From contig NZ_PGTY01000004.1 of assembly GCF_002797915.1 (NCBI RefSeq), forward strand, positions 186,001 to 250,000: a DNA stretch of 64,000 nt, read 5' to 3'. The translations under genes were made by a program, and so were the position numbers. This document shows, in pieces, positions 42,835 through 54,854 of the stretch. Numbering within the stretch: the stretch's first letter is position 1; each line of letters starts with the position of its first letter. The notes under the pieces are model-generated. The model was not told the origin of the DNA. It saw only the letters and a program-made list of their open reading frames with translations, and did not search any database. The stretch comes from Yoonia maricola. Lineage in GTDB: Bacteria > Pseudomonadota > Alphaproteobacteria > Rhodobacterales > Rhodobacteraceae.

Positions 42835-44250
42835 TTAGGCGCGGGCGTACATATCTTCATGCCTTACGATATCGTCTTCTCCCAGATAGGCGCCTGTTTG
42901 GACCTCAATCAGGACCATGGGCAGTTTGCCAGGGTTTTCCAGACGGTGGCGCGTGCCAAGAGGGATGTAGATCGATTGGTTTTCGGTCACGAGGTCCATT
43001 TTGTTGCCTACGGTCACGTTTGCGGTTCCTTGCACAACGATCCAGTGTTCCGACCGGTGGTGGTGGGATTGCAAGGATAAGGCAGCACCGGGATTGACTA
43101 CAATGCGCTTGACCTGAAACCGATCCCCCATGGCAAGGCTTTCAAACCAACCCCATGGCCGGTGGTCCTTGGGAAAGACCTCTGCCTGTTTGGTGCCATT
43201 CTCCTGCAATGTCCGCACTGCAAGTTTGACATCCTGCGCCCGGTCCTTGTGGCTGATCAGCACAGCATCCGGCATGGCGACGGCCACGATATCCTCCAGC
43301 CCGATCCCGACAAGGCTTTGTCCTTCAACCTCGCTGCGCAACAGCACGCGCTGGCAATCAATCGCTGTGGTATCGCCCGCTGTGGCGACACCGTCAGCCT
43401 GCGTTTCGCGCCAGACGGCAGCCCAATCGCCAAGGTCGGACCATGTGCCGTGATAGGGTACGACACTGAGGTTCGTGGCCTTTTCCATGATGGCATAGTC
43501 TATCGACGTCGCATCCGCCTCAGCCCAGGGGCCGGGTGCAAGTCGCATGAACGACAGATCGGTCATACCTTCATCAAGGGCGGCTTTCACGCAAGCATAG
43601 GTATTGCTGGCATGGGTGCGGTAAGCATCAATAATCGCCTTGGCCGTGAACAGAAAGATCCCGGCGTTCCACAGGTAATGACCTGACAATAGCATCTTAA
43701 CCGCTGCGTCAGCATCCGGTTTTTCAATAAAGCGGCGCAGCGGGACCGGCGCGGTGCAGCCTTGCGTCATCGGATCAAGTTCAAGGTAGCCATAGCCGGT
43801 CTCAGCATGGTCCGGTTTGATCCCAAAGGTGACAAGCTGACCTGCGCGGCCGGCAGGGATAGCGACCTCGATACTATCGCGAAAGGCGGCCTCGTCCGGG
43901 ATCAGATGATCTGCCGGCGCGACCAACAGCAGCGCGTCAGGATCGCTTTCAGCGACCTGCAATGCGGCTGCAATAATGGCAGGGGCCGTGTCACGCCCCA
44001 CGGGCTCAATCAGCACAGTGTCAGGTTCAATGCAGACGTCTTGTAACTGTTGCAGCACAATAAAGCGAAACGGGTCGCCGGTGACGATCACCGGTGCGGT
44101 GAAAGCCTCGGAATTCAGACGTTTGGCACAGGTCTGAAACAGGCTGTGCTCGCCAATAAAGGGCGAGAACTGCTTGGGATAGCTTTTGCGCGACAAAGGC
44201 CACAGCCGGGTGCCTGATCCGCCACATAGAATAACGGGTGTGATCTTCAT
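42835..44250 (-). CDS. manC: Mannose-1-phosphate guanylyltransferase/mannose-6-phosphate isomerase
   Basis: 471 residues, type II bifunctional enzyme. The nucleotidyltransferase signature GGSGTRLWPLSRKSYPKQF is at 10-28, the FIEKPDADAA lysine loop near 172, and the PMI-type cupin at the C-terminus has RPWGWFESL near 367 and QSHHHRSEHWIVVQGTA near 398-414. It makes GDP-mannose and can form mannose-6-phosphate from fructose-6-phosphate. Third gene of the gmd-fcl-manC operon; the start overlaps the fcl stop by 4 bases. Confidence 0.96.
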   Translation of the reverse strand: MKITPVILCGGSGTRLWPLSRKSYPKQFSPFIGEHSLFQTCAKRLNSEAFTAPVIVTGDPFRFIVLQQLQDVCIEPDTVLIEPVGRDTAPAIIAAALQVAESDPDALLLVAPADHLIPDEAAFRDSIEVAIPAGRAGQLVTFGIKPDHAETGYGYLELDPMTQGCTAPVPLRRFIEKPDADAAVKMLLSGHYLWNAGIFLFTAKAIIDAYRTHASNTYACVKAALDEGMTDLSFMRLAPGPWAEADATSIDYAIMEKATNLSVVPYHGTWSDLGDWAAVWRETQADGVATAGDTTAIDCQRVLLRSEVEGQSLVGIGLEDIVAVAMPDAVLISHKDRAQDVKLAVRTLQENGTKQAEVFPKDHRPWGWFESLAMGDRFQVKRIVVNPGAALSLQSHHHRSEHWIVVQGTANVTVGNKMDLVTENQSIYIPLGTRHRLENPGKLPMVLIEVQTGAYLGEDDIVRHEDMYARA

Positions 44251-45215
44251 GAGGCGCGCAAGATTTGGCCCGCCTCCTGCATCGCGCAGTACCAGTCATA
44301 CGTCTGGGCAAGACCGTCGCGCAGCGATATCTTCGGCTGCCAGCCAAGGCTCTGCATCACGGATGTATCAAGCAGCTTGCGCGGCGTCCCGTCCGGCTTG
44401 CTGGGGTCGGTTTCTGTATCGCAACGGAACCCGGTCAGATCGGCGACCATATGGGCCAATTTCAGTATACTGATGTCTTTGCCGGTGCCCACGTTCAGAT
44501 GGCTTTGCATGGGCTTGGTCGCAGCCGTGTATTGCGCATGGCTCAACCCCATCGTGAACAGCACTGCATCGGCCAGATCATCGACATGCAAAAATTCGCG
44601 CCGCGGCGTGCCGGTGCCCCAAATCGTGACAGCACGCTGATGGTTGCGGACGGCATCATCATAGCGGCGCAGCAGGCCTGGCAGGACATGGGAATGATCA
44701 GGGTGAAAGTTATCGCCGGGGCCATAGAGATTCGTCGGCATCAGTGAACGGTAGTCGCGCCCATACTGCCGATTATAGCTTTCGCACAGTTTGATGGCAG
44801 CGATCTTGGCCAAGGCATAAGGCTCATTCGTCGGTTCGAGCGGCCCGGTCATCAGCGCGCTTTCAGGGATCGGCTGCGGCGTGTCGCGGGGATAGATGCA
44901 AGACGACCCCAGTTGGATCAGACGCTGCACACCTGCCGCGTGGGCCTCGTGGATCAGGTTGCTGGCGATCATCAGGTTGTCTTGGATGAAATCGGCAGGA
45001 CGGGTGTGATTGGCGACAATGCCCCCAACCTTTGCAGCGGCGATGATCACCAGATCAGGCCTTTTCGCCCAGACAAAAGACCGCACGGCGGCCTGATCTG
45101 TCAGGTCCAGCGTTGCGTGCGCGACAGTGACCACATCATGATCGCCTGTCGCCACCAGCTTGCGCATGATTGCACTGCCTACCATGCCGTTATGGCCTGC
45201 CAGAAAAATCCGCAT
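44247..45215 (-). CDS. fcl: GDP-L-fucose synthase
   Basis: 322 residues. Extended SDR with GHNGMVGSAI at 7-16, LGSSCIYPRD near 105, and the YALAK catalytic pair near 135. It performs 3,5-epimerisation and 4-reduction of GDP-4-keto-6-deoxy-mannose to GDP-L-fucose. The conserved LMPTNLYGPGDNFHP segment near 160 is typical of WcaG/Fcl. It lies three bases after gmd in the same operon. Confidence 0.96.
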   Translation of the reverse strand: MRIFLAGHNGMVGSAIMRKLVATGDHDVVTVAHATLDLTDQAAVRSFVWAKRPDLVIIAAAKVGGIVANHTRPADFIQDNLMIASNLIHEAHAAGVQRLIQLGSSCIYPRDTPQPIPESALMTGPLEPTNEPYALAKIAAIKLCESYNRQYGRDYRSLMPTNLYGPGDNFHPDHSHVLPGLLRRYDDAVRNHQRAVTIWGTGTPRREFLHVDDLADAVLFTMGLSHAQYTAATKPMQSHLNVGTGKDISILKLAHMVADLTGFRCDTETDPSKPDGTPRKLLDTSVMQSLGWQPKISLRDGLAQTYDWYCAMQEAGQILRAS

Positions 45216-45218
45216 GGG

Positions 45219-46340
45219 TTACGCCTCCAGCGCCACGGGCATATCCATGCCATGTTCCCGCAAAAGCGCATGGCGCTGGGCGATTTTTAGGTCTTCTGCG
45301 ACCATTTCGGCGCACAGGTCCTGCGGTGTTGTCGTCGGCACCCAACCCAATTGCTTTTTCGCTTTGGTCGGATCACCCAAGAGCGTCTCGACCTCGGCGG
45401 GCCTGAAATAGCGTGGGTCAATGCGCATGACGACATCGCCGGGCCGCACGTGCGGGGCGCGGTTAGAGTTTACTGCAACAACCGTCGCTATTTCCTGCGT
45501 GCCCCTGCCACTGAAAGCCAGCTTCATGCCCAGCTCTGTAGCGGTCCACTTCACGAAATCGCGCACCGAATGCTGCTCACCGGTTGCGATCACATAATCC
45601 TCAGCCCGCTCTTGTTGCAGCATAAGCCACTGCATTTCGACGAAATCCTTCGCATGTCCCCAGTCGCGTTTCGCATCAAGGTTGCCCAGATAAAGGCAGT
45701 CCTGCAAGCCAAGTGCCACCTGCGACAACCCGCGTGTGATCTTGCGGGTCACAAAGGTCTCTCCCCGCCGTGGGCTTTCATGATTAAACAGGATGCCGTT
45801 GCAGGCATACATCCCATAAGCTTCGCGGTAGTTCACGCAGGCCCAATAGGCGTAAAGTTTGGCCACGGCATAAGGGCTGCGGGGGTGGAAAGGCGTGAGT
45901 TCAGTTTGGGGTGTCTGCTGGACCTGACCATAAAGCTCAGAGGTTGATGCCTGATAGAAGCGCGTTGTCTGATCCAGCTTCAGAAAGCGGATCGCCTCCA
46001 GCAAGCGCAGGGTACCAAGTGCATCGACATCGGCGGTGTATTCGGGGGTATCAAAACTGACGGCGACATGGCTTTGCGCACCAAGGTTATAGACCTCATC
46101 TGGCTGCACCTCTGACAACACGCGCGTCAAGTTCGAGCTGTCGGTCAGATCGCCATAGTGCAGGATCAGACGCGCATCATCGGTCTGCGGATCCTGATAG
46201 ATGTGATCAACCCGTTCGGTATTCAGCGAGGATGAGCGGCGTTTGATCCCATGCACCTCATACCCTTTCGCCAGTAGAAGTTCAGCAAGGTAGGAACCAT
46301 CTTGTCCGGTAATCCCGGTAATTAGCGCGCGTTTTGACAT
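45219..46340 (-). CDS. gmd: GDP-mannose 4,6-dehydratase
   Basis: 373 residues. [16 protein letters not shown] (8-23), [12 protein letters not shown] near 85, the catalytic Thr/Glu region [16 protein letters not shown] near 130, and YAVAK near 155 define Gmd. It converts GDP-mannose to GDP-4-keto-6-deoxymannose, the precursor of fucose and rhamnose. First gene of gmd-fcl-manC; the full CtrA site 55 bases upstream suggests cell-cycle or quorum-linked control. Confidence 0.97.
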   Translation of the reverse strand: MSKRALITGITGQDGSYLAELLLAKGYEVHGIKRRSSSLNTERVDHIYQDPQTDDARLILHYGDLTDSSNLTRVLSEVQPDEVYNLGAQSHVAVSFDTPEYTADVDALGTLRLLEAIRFLKLDQTTRFYQASTSELYGQVQQTPQTELTPFHPRSPYAVAKLYAYWACVNYREAYGMYACNGILFNHESPRRGETFVTRKITRGLSQVALGLQDCLYLGNLDAKRDWGHAKDFVEMQWLMLQQERAEDYVIATGEQHSVRDFVKWTATELGMKLAFSGRGTQEIATVVAVNSNRAPHVRPGDVVMRIDPRYFRPAEVETLLGDPTKAKKQLGWVPTTTPQDLCAEMVAEDLKIAQRHALLREHGMDMPVALEA

Positions 46341-46394
46341 GGGTCTTCACTCGACTCGTAAAGTAGTTGTTAACCAGTCATGAAGTGGAAGCCC

Positions 46395-46410
46395 TTAATG
46401 TAAGGTTAAC
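46395..46410. promoter_or_regulatory. Full CtrA-type binding site between gmd and the DUF2793 gene
   Basis: TTAATGTAAGGTTAAC fits the CtrA consensus TTAA-N7-TTAAC exactly. It lies 55 bases before gmd and 86 bases before the DUF2793 start. The first TTAATGTA is mirrored by TACATTAA (46417-46424), and TTAATGTAAG recurs directly at 46421-46430, giving an unusually dense operator region. Confidence 0.75.
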
Positions 46411-46495
46411 GTTACGTACATTAATGTAAGATTTTTCTGACACTTTGACCCAAATACTGCGCGCGATCCCATTTCTCAGCGGAAGGCGCACCCTT

Positions 46496-46849
46496 ATGTC
46501 AGAACAGACCCCAAATCTTGCGATGCCATTCATTATGCCGGCACAGGCCCAAAAGCATGTCACCCATAACGAAGCGATCGAACTGCTTGATACGATTGTC
46601 CAATTGACGCTGGAAGACAGCGATGCAGTAACCCCGCCCGTGCTGCCAAGCGAAGGCGAAGCCTGGGCGCTGAGTGCGTCGCCAACAGGCGATTGGGCGG
46701 GCCAAGGCGGGCAAATCGCAACATGGCGCGGTGGCGGCTGGCTTTTTGTTACACCGCGCGAAGGATGGATGGCCTGGGTCAAGGATGACGCAGAATTGCA
46801 GGTCTTTACCGGCACGGCATGGGCCACGCTGGCCAGCGTAGGGACTTAA
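46496..46849 (+). CDS. DUF2793 protein (phage/GTA fibre type)
   Basis: 117 residues from the ATG at 46496 with GGAAGG nine bases upstream. Starts SEQTPNLAMPFIMPAQAQKHVTHNEAIELLD, the hallmark of DUF2793, found in tail-fibre proteins of alphaproteobacterial phages and gene transfer agents. The second half (GEAWALSASPTGDWAGQGGQIATWRGGGWLFVTP) is the usual beta-rich unit; the longer C-terminal receptor-binding region of many relatives is absent. It stands alone between the gmd operon and the ATP synthase operon, as unlinked gene-transfer-agent genes do. The CtrA box upstream supports such a link. Confidence 0.82.
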   Translation: MSEQTPNLAMPFIMPAQAQKHVTHNEAIELLDTIVQLTLEDSDAVTPPVLPSEGEAWALSASPTGDWAGQGGQIATWRGGGWLFVTPREGWMAWVKDDAELQVFTGTAWATLASVGT

Positions 46850-46867
46850 AGAACGACCAACGATTCC

Positions 46868-46891
46868 CTTCATCCGAACAATCGGATGAAG
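46868..46891. terminator. Perfect hairpin after the DUF2793 gene
   Basis: CTTCATCCGA (46868-46877), ACAA, TCGGATGAAG (46882-46891): a perfect 10-bp stem 18 bases past the stop, without a T-tract. It precedes the stronger terminator at 46898. Confidence 0.55.
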
Positions 46892-46897
46892 ATTCAC

Positions 46898-46932
46898 AAA
46901 AGCGCGGGGCCTTCGGGTTCCGCGCTTTTTCC
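46898..46932 (+). terminator. Rho-independent terminator with UUCG tetraloop
   Basis: A 14-bp stem (46898-46911 with 46916-46929, two G-U pairs) capped by TTCG and followed by T residues. It insulates the ATP synthase operon from the DUF2793 gene. Confidence 0.9.
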
Positions 46933-47179
46933 GTTTCTTGTGAAATCTTTGGAAATTGACTGCGAATTAGGCTCAAGAACCTGTTCATCTGTCATGAACG
47001 CCCCATATGCGGGTCAGTGCGGTGGATTCTTAGCGCAGGGTGCTTGCGGCACCAGAAGGGCTCTGCTACATCGCGCAAGATTTTGCCGCTCTCGCATTCG
47101 TGAGGGCCAAAGAAGTTGCCCTTTCGCCACCCGTTCATCGGGGGTGCGGAACCGGGCCCAAGATATCGGAAGGCTCCAC
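46933..47179 (+). other. Leader region of the ATP synthase operon
   Basis: 247 bases without a supported gene. TTGACT near 46957 is a possible -35. Two small stems (GGTGC-TTGCG-GCACC near 47038 and CACCC...GGGTG near 47120) could structure the 5' untranslated RNA. The atpH frame is open across it but lacks conservation. Confidence 0.4.
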
Positions 47180-47740
47180 GTGTCCGAAACTGCTGGTATT
47201 TCGACAGGCATCGCCGCGCGCTATGCAACTGCCGTGTTCGACCTCGCCAAAGAAGGCAAGGCGATCAAAGCACTCGAATCAGATGTTGCGACTTTAGAAG
47301 CAGCGATGGCCGAAAGCGCCGATCTGCGCACTTTGCTGACCTCACCGCTGTATAGCCGTGATGAACAGTCTGGCGCGATCACCGCAATCGCCAAGAAAAT
47401 GAAACTCTCAGACACCACAAGCAATGTATTGGCGCTGCTCGCAAGCAAGCGCCGTTTGTTTGTGTTGCCACAGCTGCTGGCCGTTCTGCAGGACATGCTG
47501 TCCGAAGAGCGTGGCGAAGTGACCGCAGAGGTCACAACAGCCAAGGCGCTGACCAAGGCGCAGGCGGACAAGCTGGCGAAAACGCTCAAAGCCCAAGTGG
47601 GCAAATCTGTCACCATCAAAGAAACCGTCGATGAAAGCATCATTGGCGGTCTTATTGTCAAAGTGGGCTCCAAGATGATCGACACGTCGATCGCCTCCAA
47701 GCTCAACGCACTCCAGAACACAATGAAAGAGGTCGGATAA
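47180..47740 (+). CDS. atpH: ATP synthase F1 subunit delta
   Basis: 186 residues from the GTG at 47180, preceded by GGAAGG; this gives the normal length, whereas the open frame upstream would add 98 unrelated residues. The OSCP/delta fold starts [15 protein letters not shown] and ends in [32 protein letters not shown] sequence. Delta links the F1 head to the peripheral stalk. First gene of atpHAGDC; atpA begins immediately after its stop. Confidence 0.95.
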   Translation: MSETAGISTGIAARYATAVFDLAKEGKAIKALESDVATLEAAMAESADLRTLLTSPLYSRDEQSGAITAIAKKMKLSDTTSNVLALLASKRRLFVLPQLLAVLQDMLSEERGEVTAEVTTAKALTKAQADKLAKTLKAQVGKSVTIKETVDESIIGGLIVKVGSKMIDTSIASKLNALQNTMKEVG

Positions 47741-49276
<1,536 letters not shown>

Positions 49277-49301
49277 TCTTTGAGACAAAGGAGACTTTGC
49301 T

Positions 49302-50174
49302 TTGCCTAGTCTTAAGGACCTGAAAAATCGGATCGAGTCGGTCAAATCGACCCGCAAGATCACAAAGGCCATGCAGATGGTCGCGGCCGCAAAACTGCGC
49401 CGCGCCCAAGATGCAGCCGAGGCATCGCGCCCCTACACAGAACGGTTTAACGCCGTGATGGCCGGGCTTGCTGCGTCGGTCGGCGGATCAGATAGCGCAC
49501 CGAAACTGTTGTCCGGAACGGGCAGTGATCAGGTGCAACTGCTGATCATAATGACCGCTGAACGTGGCTTGTGCGGTGGCTTTAACGGCAACATTGCCAA
49601 GCTGGCCAAGACGCATGCGCAAAAGCTGATCGGCGAAGGCAAGACCGTGAAAATCATCACGGTCGGCAAGAAAGGCCGCGATGCGATCAAGCGTGAATTG
49701 GGCGATCACTTTGTCGGGCACGTTGACCTGACAGAGGTCAAGCGCGTGGGCTACGCCGACGCACAGGGCATCGCCAAAGACATCCTTGGCCGTTTCGACG
49801 CCGAAGAATTCGATGTCGCGACGATCTTCTTTGCGCGCTTTGAAAACGTCGTGACACAGCACCCAACGGCCCAGCAGATCATTCCCGCCAAGTTTGAGCA
49901 GGAAGAAGATGCTGACGTCACGCTTTATGACTACGAGCCTGGTGAGGAAGAAATCCTTGCTGACCTGCTGCCACGCGGTGTGGCCACGGCAATCTTCAGC
50001 GCGCTGCTGGAAAATGCCGCGTCCGAGCAGGGTGCACGTATGTCAGCGATGGACAACGCGACACGCAACGCAGGCGAGATGATCGACAAGCTGACGATCC
50101 AGTTTAACCGCTCACGTCAGGCCGTGATCACCAACGAGCTGATTGAAATTATTTCGGGCGCGGAAGCGCTCTAG
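49302..50174 (+). CDS. atpG: ATP synthase F1 subunit gamma
   Basis: 290 residues from a TTG ([16 protein letters not shown]...), with AAAGGAGAC upstream; the TTG is the only start that preserves the conserved N-terminal helix. The C-terminal helix [44 protein letters not shown] forms the central rotor shaft. The position between atpA and atpD is standard. Confidence 0.97.
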   Translation: MPSLKDLKNRIESVKSTRKITKAMQMVAAAKLRRAQDAAEASRPYTERFNAVMAGLAASVGGSDSAPKLLSGTGSDQVQLLIIMTAERGLCGGFNGNIAKLAKTHAQKLIGEGKTVKIITVGKKGRDAIKRELGDHFVGHVDLTEVKRVGYADAQGIAKDILGRFDAEEFDVATIFFARFENVVTQHPTAQQIIPAKFEQEEDADVTLYDYEPGEEEILADLLPRGVATAIFSALLENAASEQGARMSAMDNATRNAGEMIDKLTIQFNRSRQAVITNELIEIISGAEAL

Positions 50175-51617
<1,443 letters not shown>

Positions 51618-51629
51618 GGAGAAGCCATC

Positions 51630-52055
51630 ATGGCAAACCTACAATTCGATCTGGTCTCGCCCGAACGCCGCCTGGCGTCGGTCGAGGCGTCCGAGGTTCA
51701 GATCCCCGGCGCAGATGGCGACATGACAGCCATGGCTGACCATGCGCCAACGATCACGACATTGCGCCCCGGCGTCCTGACAGTGGTGCACAGCGGCGGG
51801 TCTGATGCCTACGTTGTCTCCGGTGGCTTTGCCGAGATTACAGCGGCAGGCGTGTCGGTTCTGGCCGAACAGGCGCTGCCCAAGGACGAAGTGACGCAAG
51901 AGGTCTATGACCAGATGGTCGAAGATGCGAAAGCAGCCTACGGGCGTGCGCAAGAGACCTTCAAGAACGAACCCGGTCCAGTAGATGACGCAGCCAAGCT
52001 GCTGTCTGATATGGTGGCTATTGGCGGACACATCGGTCTGACCGCGAAGAACTAA
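51630..52055 (+). CDS. atpC: ATP synthase F1 subunit epsilon
   Basis: 141 residues. The N-terminal beta-sandwich ([36 protein letters not shown]) and [18 protein letters not shown] are typical; the C-terminal helical part (residues ~88-125) is short and acidic, as in other Rhodobacteraceae. Last gene of the operon, followed by a terminator. The F0 genes are elsewhere, as usual in this class. Confidence 0.95.
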   Translation: MANLQFDLVSPERRLASVEASEVQIPGADGDMTAMADHAPTITTLRPGVLTVVHSGGSDAYVVSGGFAEITAAGVSVLAEQALPKDEVTQEVYDQMVEDAKAAYGRAQETFKNEPGPVDDAAKLLSDMVAIGGHIGLTAKN

Positions 52056-52074
52056 GCGTTCCAAAAGTGAATAG

Positions 52075-52101
52075 AAAGGCCTCGCTTGCGCGGGGCCTTT
52101 T
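52075..52101 (+). terminator. Rho-independent terminator of atpHAGDC
   Basis: An 11-bp stem (52075-52085 with 52090-52100; one G-U pair), TTGC loop, T tail, 20 bases past atpC. Confidence 0.9.
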
Positions 52102-52267
52102 CCGTGTAGAGCCCGGCGTGGCTAAACTTTACGGCACACATATCGAACACTGAGTGGTGAAGCGGCATTTGATACGCGCGGCGGCAAAGGTCTTGAATGA
52201 GCCCAACTTGCAAGATTGCTGCATTGCGGCCAAAGTCTCCTTCTCGGAAAACTGAGCAGGCGCTGGA

Positions 52268-52729
52268 ATGAGTATCGATTGGCAAAGGGCAGCCGCCTAT
52301 GTGGTGGCCGTTGACGCCCAACAACAGATTTTGCTGACACAATTTAGCAAACCGGGTCATCCCAAATCGGGAGCTTGGACGTTGCCGGGCGGGGGTATGG
52401 AATGGGGTGAGCAGGCACACGAGACAGCACTCCGTGAACTGGGAGAAGAGACCGGCCTTAGCGCAGATATCGGCACCTTGTTGGGGGCACAGTCAGAGTG
52501 GTTTGACGAAAGAACGTCCGAGCGAGGACAGCGCGGCCTCGCACTCCGCCTGATATTCAAAGCACGGAACTTATCTGGTGAACTTAAGACCGATTTCAGG
52601 GACGATGATACAACTGCCGCGGCTGCCTGGTTCTCGATCGGCGCTGTCCAACGTTTGAACAGGGTCGAGGTTGTAGATTTTGGTCTATCTCTGATTTCGA
52701 CACCGAAGTTGTCGATTGATCATATTTGA
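52268..52729 (+). CDS. NUDIX hydrolase
   Basis: 153 residues. The NUDIX box is intact: GGGMEWGEQAHETALRELGEETGL-type sequence near 39-62, in the pattern G-x5-E-x7-RE-x2-EE-x-G. AAYVVAVDAQQQILLTQF forms the first strands. It hydrolyses a nucleoside-diphosphate-linked substrate that cannot be named from sequence. It stands alone between the ATP synthase operon and a lipoprotein gene, with no clear partner. A Shine-Dalgarno-like GGCGCTGG is weak, so the start is less certain. Confidence 0.9.
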   Translation: MSIDWQRAAAYVVAVDAQQQILLTQFSKPGHPKSGAWTLPGGGMEWGEQAHETALRELGEETGLSADIGTLLGAQSEWFDERTSERGQRGLALRLIFKARNLSGELKTDFRDDDTTAAAAWFSIGAVQRLNRVEVVDFGLSLISTPKLSIDHI

Positions 52730-52766
52730 CGACTAGAAGGCGGGCATTCAATCGACATTAACCAGT

Positions 52767-52783
52767 GTCCGCTTTGTTCCGCA
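52767..52783 (+). repeat. Short intergenic repeat, copy 2
   Basis: GTCCGCTTTGTTCCGCA, 15/17 identical to 42677-42693, in the gap between the NUDIX and lipoprotein genes. Confidence 0.45.
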
Positions 52784-52861
52784 GAACGGTCAACTCACGC
52801 GACGCTCTGAACGTCTGGCCGCGGTCAGGATTGCCTGCCTTTCTGGCCACGCCCTTTGCCG

Positions 52862-53611
52862 CTAGTCTTTCAGCCCCCAAAGCGCTGCCGTCCCGAACAC
52901 ACCCTGTCCGTCAGCGGTGAAATCGAGATCGCTGTTCGTCCCGAAGTCGCTGCCCGACACAAACACCCCATCGGCGGTCGGCCCGTAGATGAAACCGTTC
53001 AATTGCCCATTGACGGTGAAAGCCTGTTCGCCGTTATTAAGCGCCCCGTTGATCTGCATGTTGTACTGTGTCTGCCCACTCGTGCCCGCAAAAATGTTCC
53101 CACCCGACATCACGACATCGCCTTCATAAAGCGCCAGATCCTCCAGTCCGGTTTCGGGGTTGGCGACCCATCCCATGAACTCTGACGCGCTGCCGGTGGT
53201 CGCGCCAGTTTGCATATCAACCGACAGAGAGGCCTGGCTGGTGATGTTCGCGTTCGGTGTGCTGGTAAAGGCAAGTTCCATAAAGCCACTATAATTCAGC
53301 GTGCTTGGTGCGGGCAGATCCGCAAAGGGTGTCAGGCCACCGACGTTGTAGGCGTTTTTAACGGCAGCGAACTCATCCGGCATCTGGGTGACAAAGTATA
53401 GCGCCTGCGCCTCGGTTGGTGCGGTGAATGGGCTGGTTGGCGTACCACCACCACCATCTCCGCCGTCGTCGCCACCGCCGCCAGTATCACCATCACCGCC
53501 TCCTCCTCCGCCAGTATCATCACCGCCGCTACCTCCACCACCGCCACAAGCCGACAGTGCCAAAACCAGCGCGTAAGTTGTTAAAGACCTTATAATAAAT
53601 GGGTATTTCAC
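52862..53611 (-). CDS. Surface lipoprotein with Gly/Asp linker and TbpB-like barrel
   Basis: 249 residues from a GTG. The lipobox is LSAC near residue 22. A 30-residue Gly/Asp low-complexity linker follows, then a beta-rich domain. The last ~60 residues (INGALNNGEQAFTVNGQLNGFIYGPTADGVFVSG ... GVFGTAALWG) resemble the small C-terminal barrels of transferrin-binding-protein-B-like surface lipoproteins. Ligand unknown; no TonB receptor or Slam gene is adjacent. The divergent neighbours are an H-type lectin and an outer-membrane barrel, so a surface role is likely. Confidence 0.72.
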   Translation of the reverse strand: MKYPFIIRSLTTYALVLALSACGGGGGSGGDDTGGGGGGDGDTGGGGDDGGDGGGGTPTSPFTAPTEAQALYFVTQMPDEFAAVKNAYNVGGLTPFADLPAPSTLNYSGFMELAFTSTPNANITSQASLSVDMQTGATTGSASEFMGWVANPETGLEDLALYEGDVVMSGGNIFAGTSGQTQYNMQINGALNNGEQAFTVNGQLNGFIYGPTADGVFVSGSDFGTNSDLDFTADGQGVFGTAALWGLKD

Positions 53612-53709
53612 AGCGACAACTCACCTGACATTTAAAAACCGTACAGGTTGAGCTATCAGTGATTCATTAACCAAGTGTTATTATGGGTTAAGAAAACGTT
53701 GGATTGATA

Positions 53710-54060
53710 ATGCGTCGATTTCAGAGTGGCACAATCGGGATTGACCACGGTGATGTGGTGCTTTTCTCTGATTTTGAAGACGACGGCCAGATGTGGCGTG
53801 GCGAAGGGCCGCGACAGTCACGGGCAGCCGTCAGTTTTGCGCAGGCCTATGCGACCCCGCCACATGTGCAGGTATCGATGTCGATGTGGGATATATCGAA
53901 CAACACCAACATCCGTGCTGATGTGCAGGCCGAAGAAATCACTGAGGTTGGTTTCACAATCGTTTTCCGCACATGGTCTGACACCCAAGTCGCGCGCGTG
54001 CGCGTCGCTTGGACATCCTATGGTGAGTTGCCCAATGACGACGGTTGGGAACTTTACTGA
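53710..54060 (+). CDS. H-type lectin domain protein
   Basis: 116 residues from the ATG at 53710. Nearly the whole protein is one H-type lectin domain: FSDFEDDGQMWRGEGPRQSRAAVSFAQAYATPPHVQVSMSMWDI followed by FTIVFRTWSDTQVARVRVAWTSYGE. H-type lectins bind GalNAc-like sugars in invertebrates; the bacterial versions are uncharacterised. No secretion signal is visible, so it may be exported by another route. Such genes are frequent in Rhodobacteraceae. It may share surroundings with the outer-membrane protein gene 124 bases downstream. Confidence 0.85.
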   Translation: MRRFQSGTIGIDHGDVVLFSDFEDDGQMWRGEGPRQSRAAVSFAQAYATPPHVQVSMSMWDISNNTNIRADVQAEEITEVGFTIVFRTWSDTQVARVRVAWTSYGELPNDDGWELY

Positions 54061-54184
54061 GCGCGTTAACCTTTTGGTAACACCAACGTTCGTAAACCAT
54101 AATCAATACACTTCAGTGCCTAATTTATGTGGATTCCAATCAATAAGCGGGCGCAACATACCTGACTTGAATAGGAAATTTGAG

Positions 54185-54790
54185 ATGACAATAAGAGTGA
54201 ATGCAATCGCCGTAGCGCTTTTGCTTACGGTGCCAGCTGCACATGCCGATGGGGTCTATTATGGCGTTGGTTTTGGCTATGCGGACTCAACTTCTGAGCC
54301 GGAATTTGGCGATAACAGTAGTGGTGGATATCCAACCATCGGCGCGACCCTTGGATATAAACGGGAACAAGGCAACTACTTCTATGCTGGCGAAATTGAT
54401 ATTGATGTTCCCGTCGGGGATGCAGAACTGTCGTTTGAAGATGTAACATGCGACGATGGTTTTGCGGATGGCCCGTATTTCTGTACGCATACATCGACCG
54501 TACGTTTGCGCAGTTTGGCAGGTGTCGAACTTAGCAATGGAATTGATGTGTTTGGCACCATTGGTATTGCGTTTATGTCTGGCGAGGGTGCGATTGAGCC
54601 GACGGGCGAGACTGATACTGGTACGGCATCTGGTGCGACTGTTGGTTTTGGTGCGCAGATCCCTGTTGGTTCGGGATCGATGCGTCTTGAATTGATTTAC
54701 GATAATCTCGAGAATACGGGCACTCTGCCAGATGACGTGTATGAGCCGACGTTTGAATCGGTCTCACTAAAGACGACATACCTTTTCTGA
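54185..54790 (+). CDS. Outer-membrane beta-barrel protein
   Basis: 201 residues from the ATG at 54185; the open frame continues upstream but in the lectin gene's shadow. A signal peptide (residues 1-20, ends AHADG) is followed by alternating beta strands: YYGVGFGYADST, PTIGATLGYKRE, NYFYAGEIDID, and the last strand SVSLKTTYLF with a C-terminal phenylalanine, the Bam recognition signature. Two cysteines in CDDGFADGPYFC probably form a loop disulfide. It is an OmpA/OprF-like eight-strand barrel without a peptidoglycan domain. Confidence 0.82.
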   Translation: MTIRVNAIAVALLLTVPAAHADGVYYGVGFGYADSTSEPEFGDNSSGGYPTIGATLGYKREQGNYFYAGEIDIDVPVGDAELSFEDVTCDDGFADGPYFCTHTSTVRLRSLAGVELSNGIDVFGTIGIAFMSGEGAIEPTGETDTGTASGATVGFGAQIPVGSGSMRLELIYDNLENTGTLPDDVYEPTFESVSLKTTYLF

Positions 54791-54802
54791 GCCTGAAGAA
54801 CA

Positions 54803-54831
54803 GACCCAATCCGGGATCAACGGATTGGGTC
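54803..54831. terminator. Hairpin between the barrel-protein gene and prs
   Basis: GACCCAATCCG (54803-54813) and CGGATTGGGTC (54821-54831), a perfect 11-bp stem with a 7-base loop between convergent genes. No long T-tract; probably a shared terminator. Confidence 0.65.
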
Positions 54832-54854
54832 ATCATTGACGCGACATCAATGGC

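Noticed and set aside
53667-53681. Near-CtrA site TTAA-N7-TTAT upstream of the H-type lectin gene
   Set aside because: One mismatch in the second half and an AT-rich setting make chance occurrence likely.
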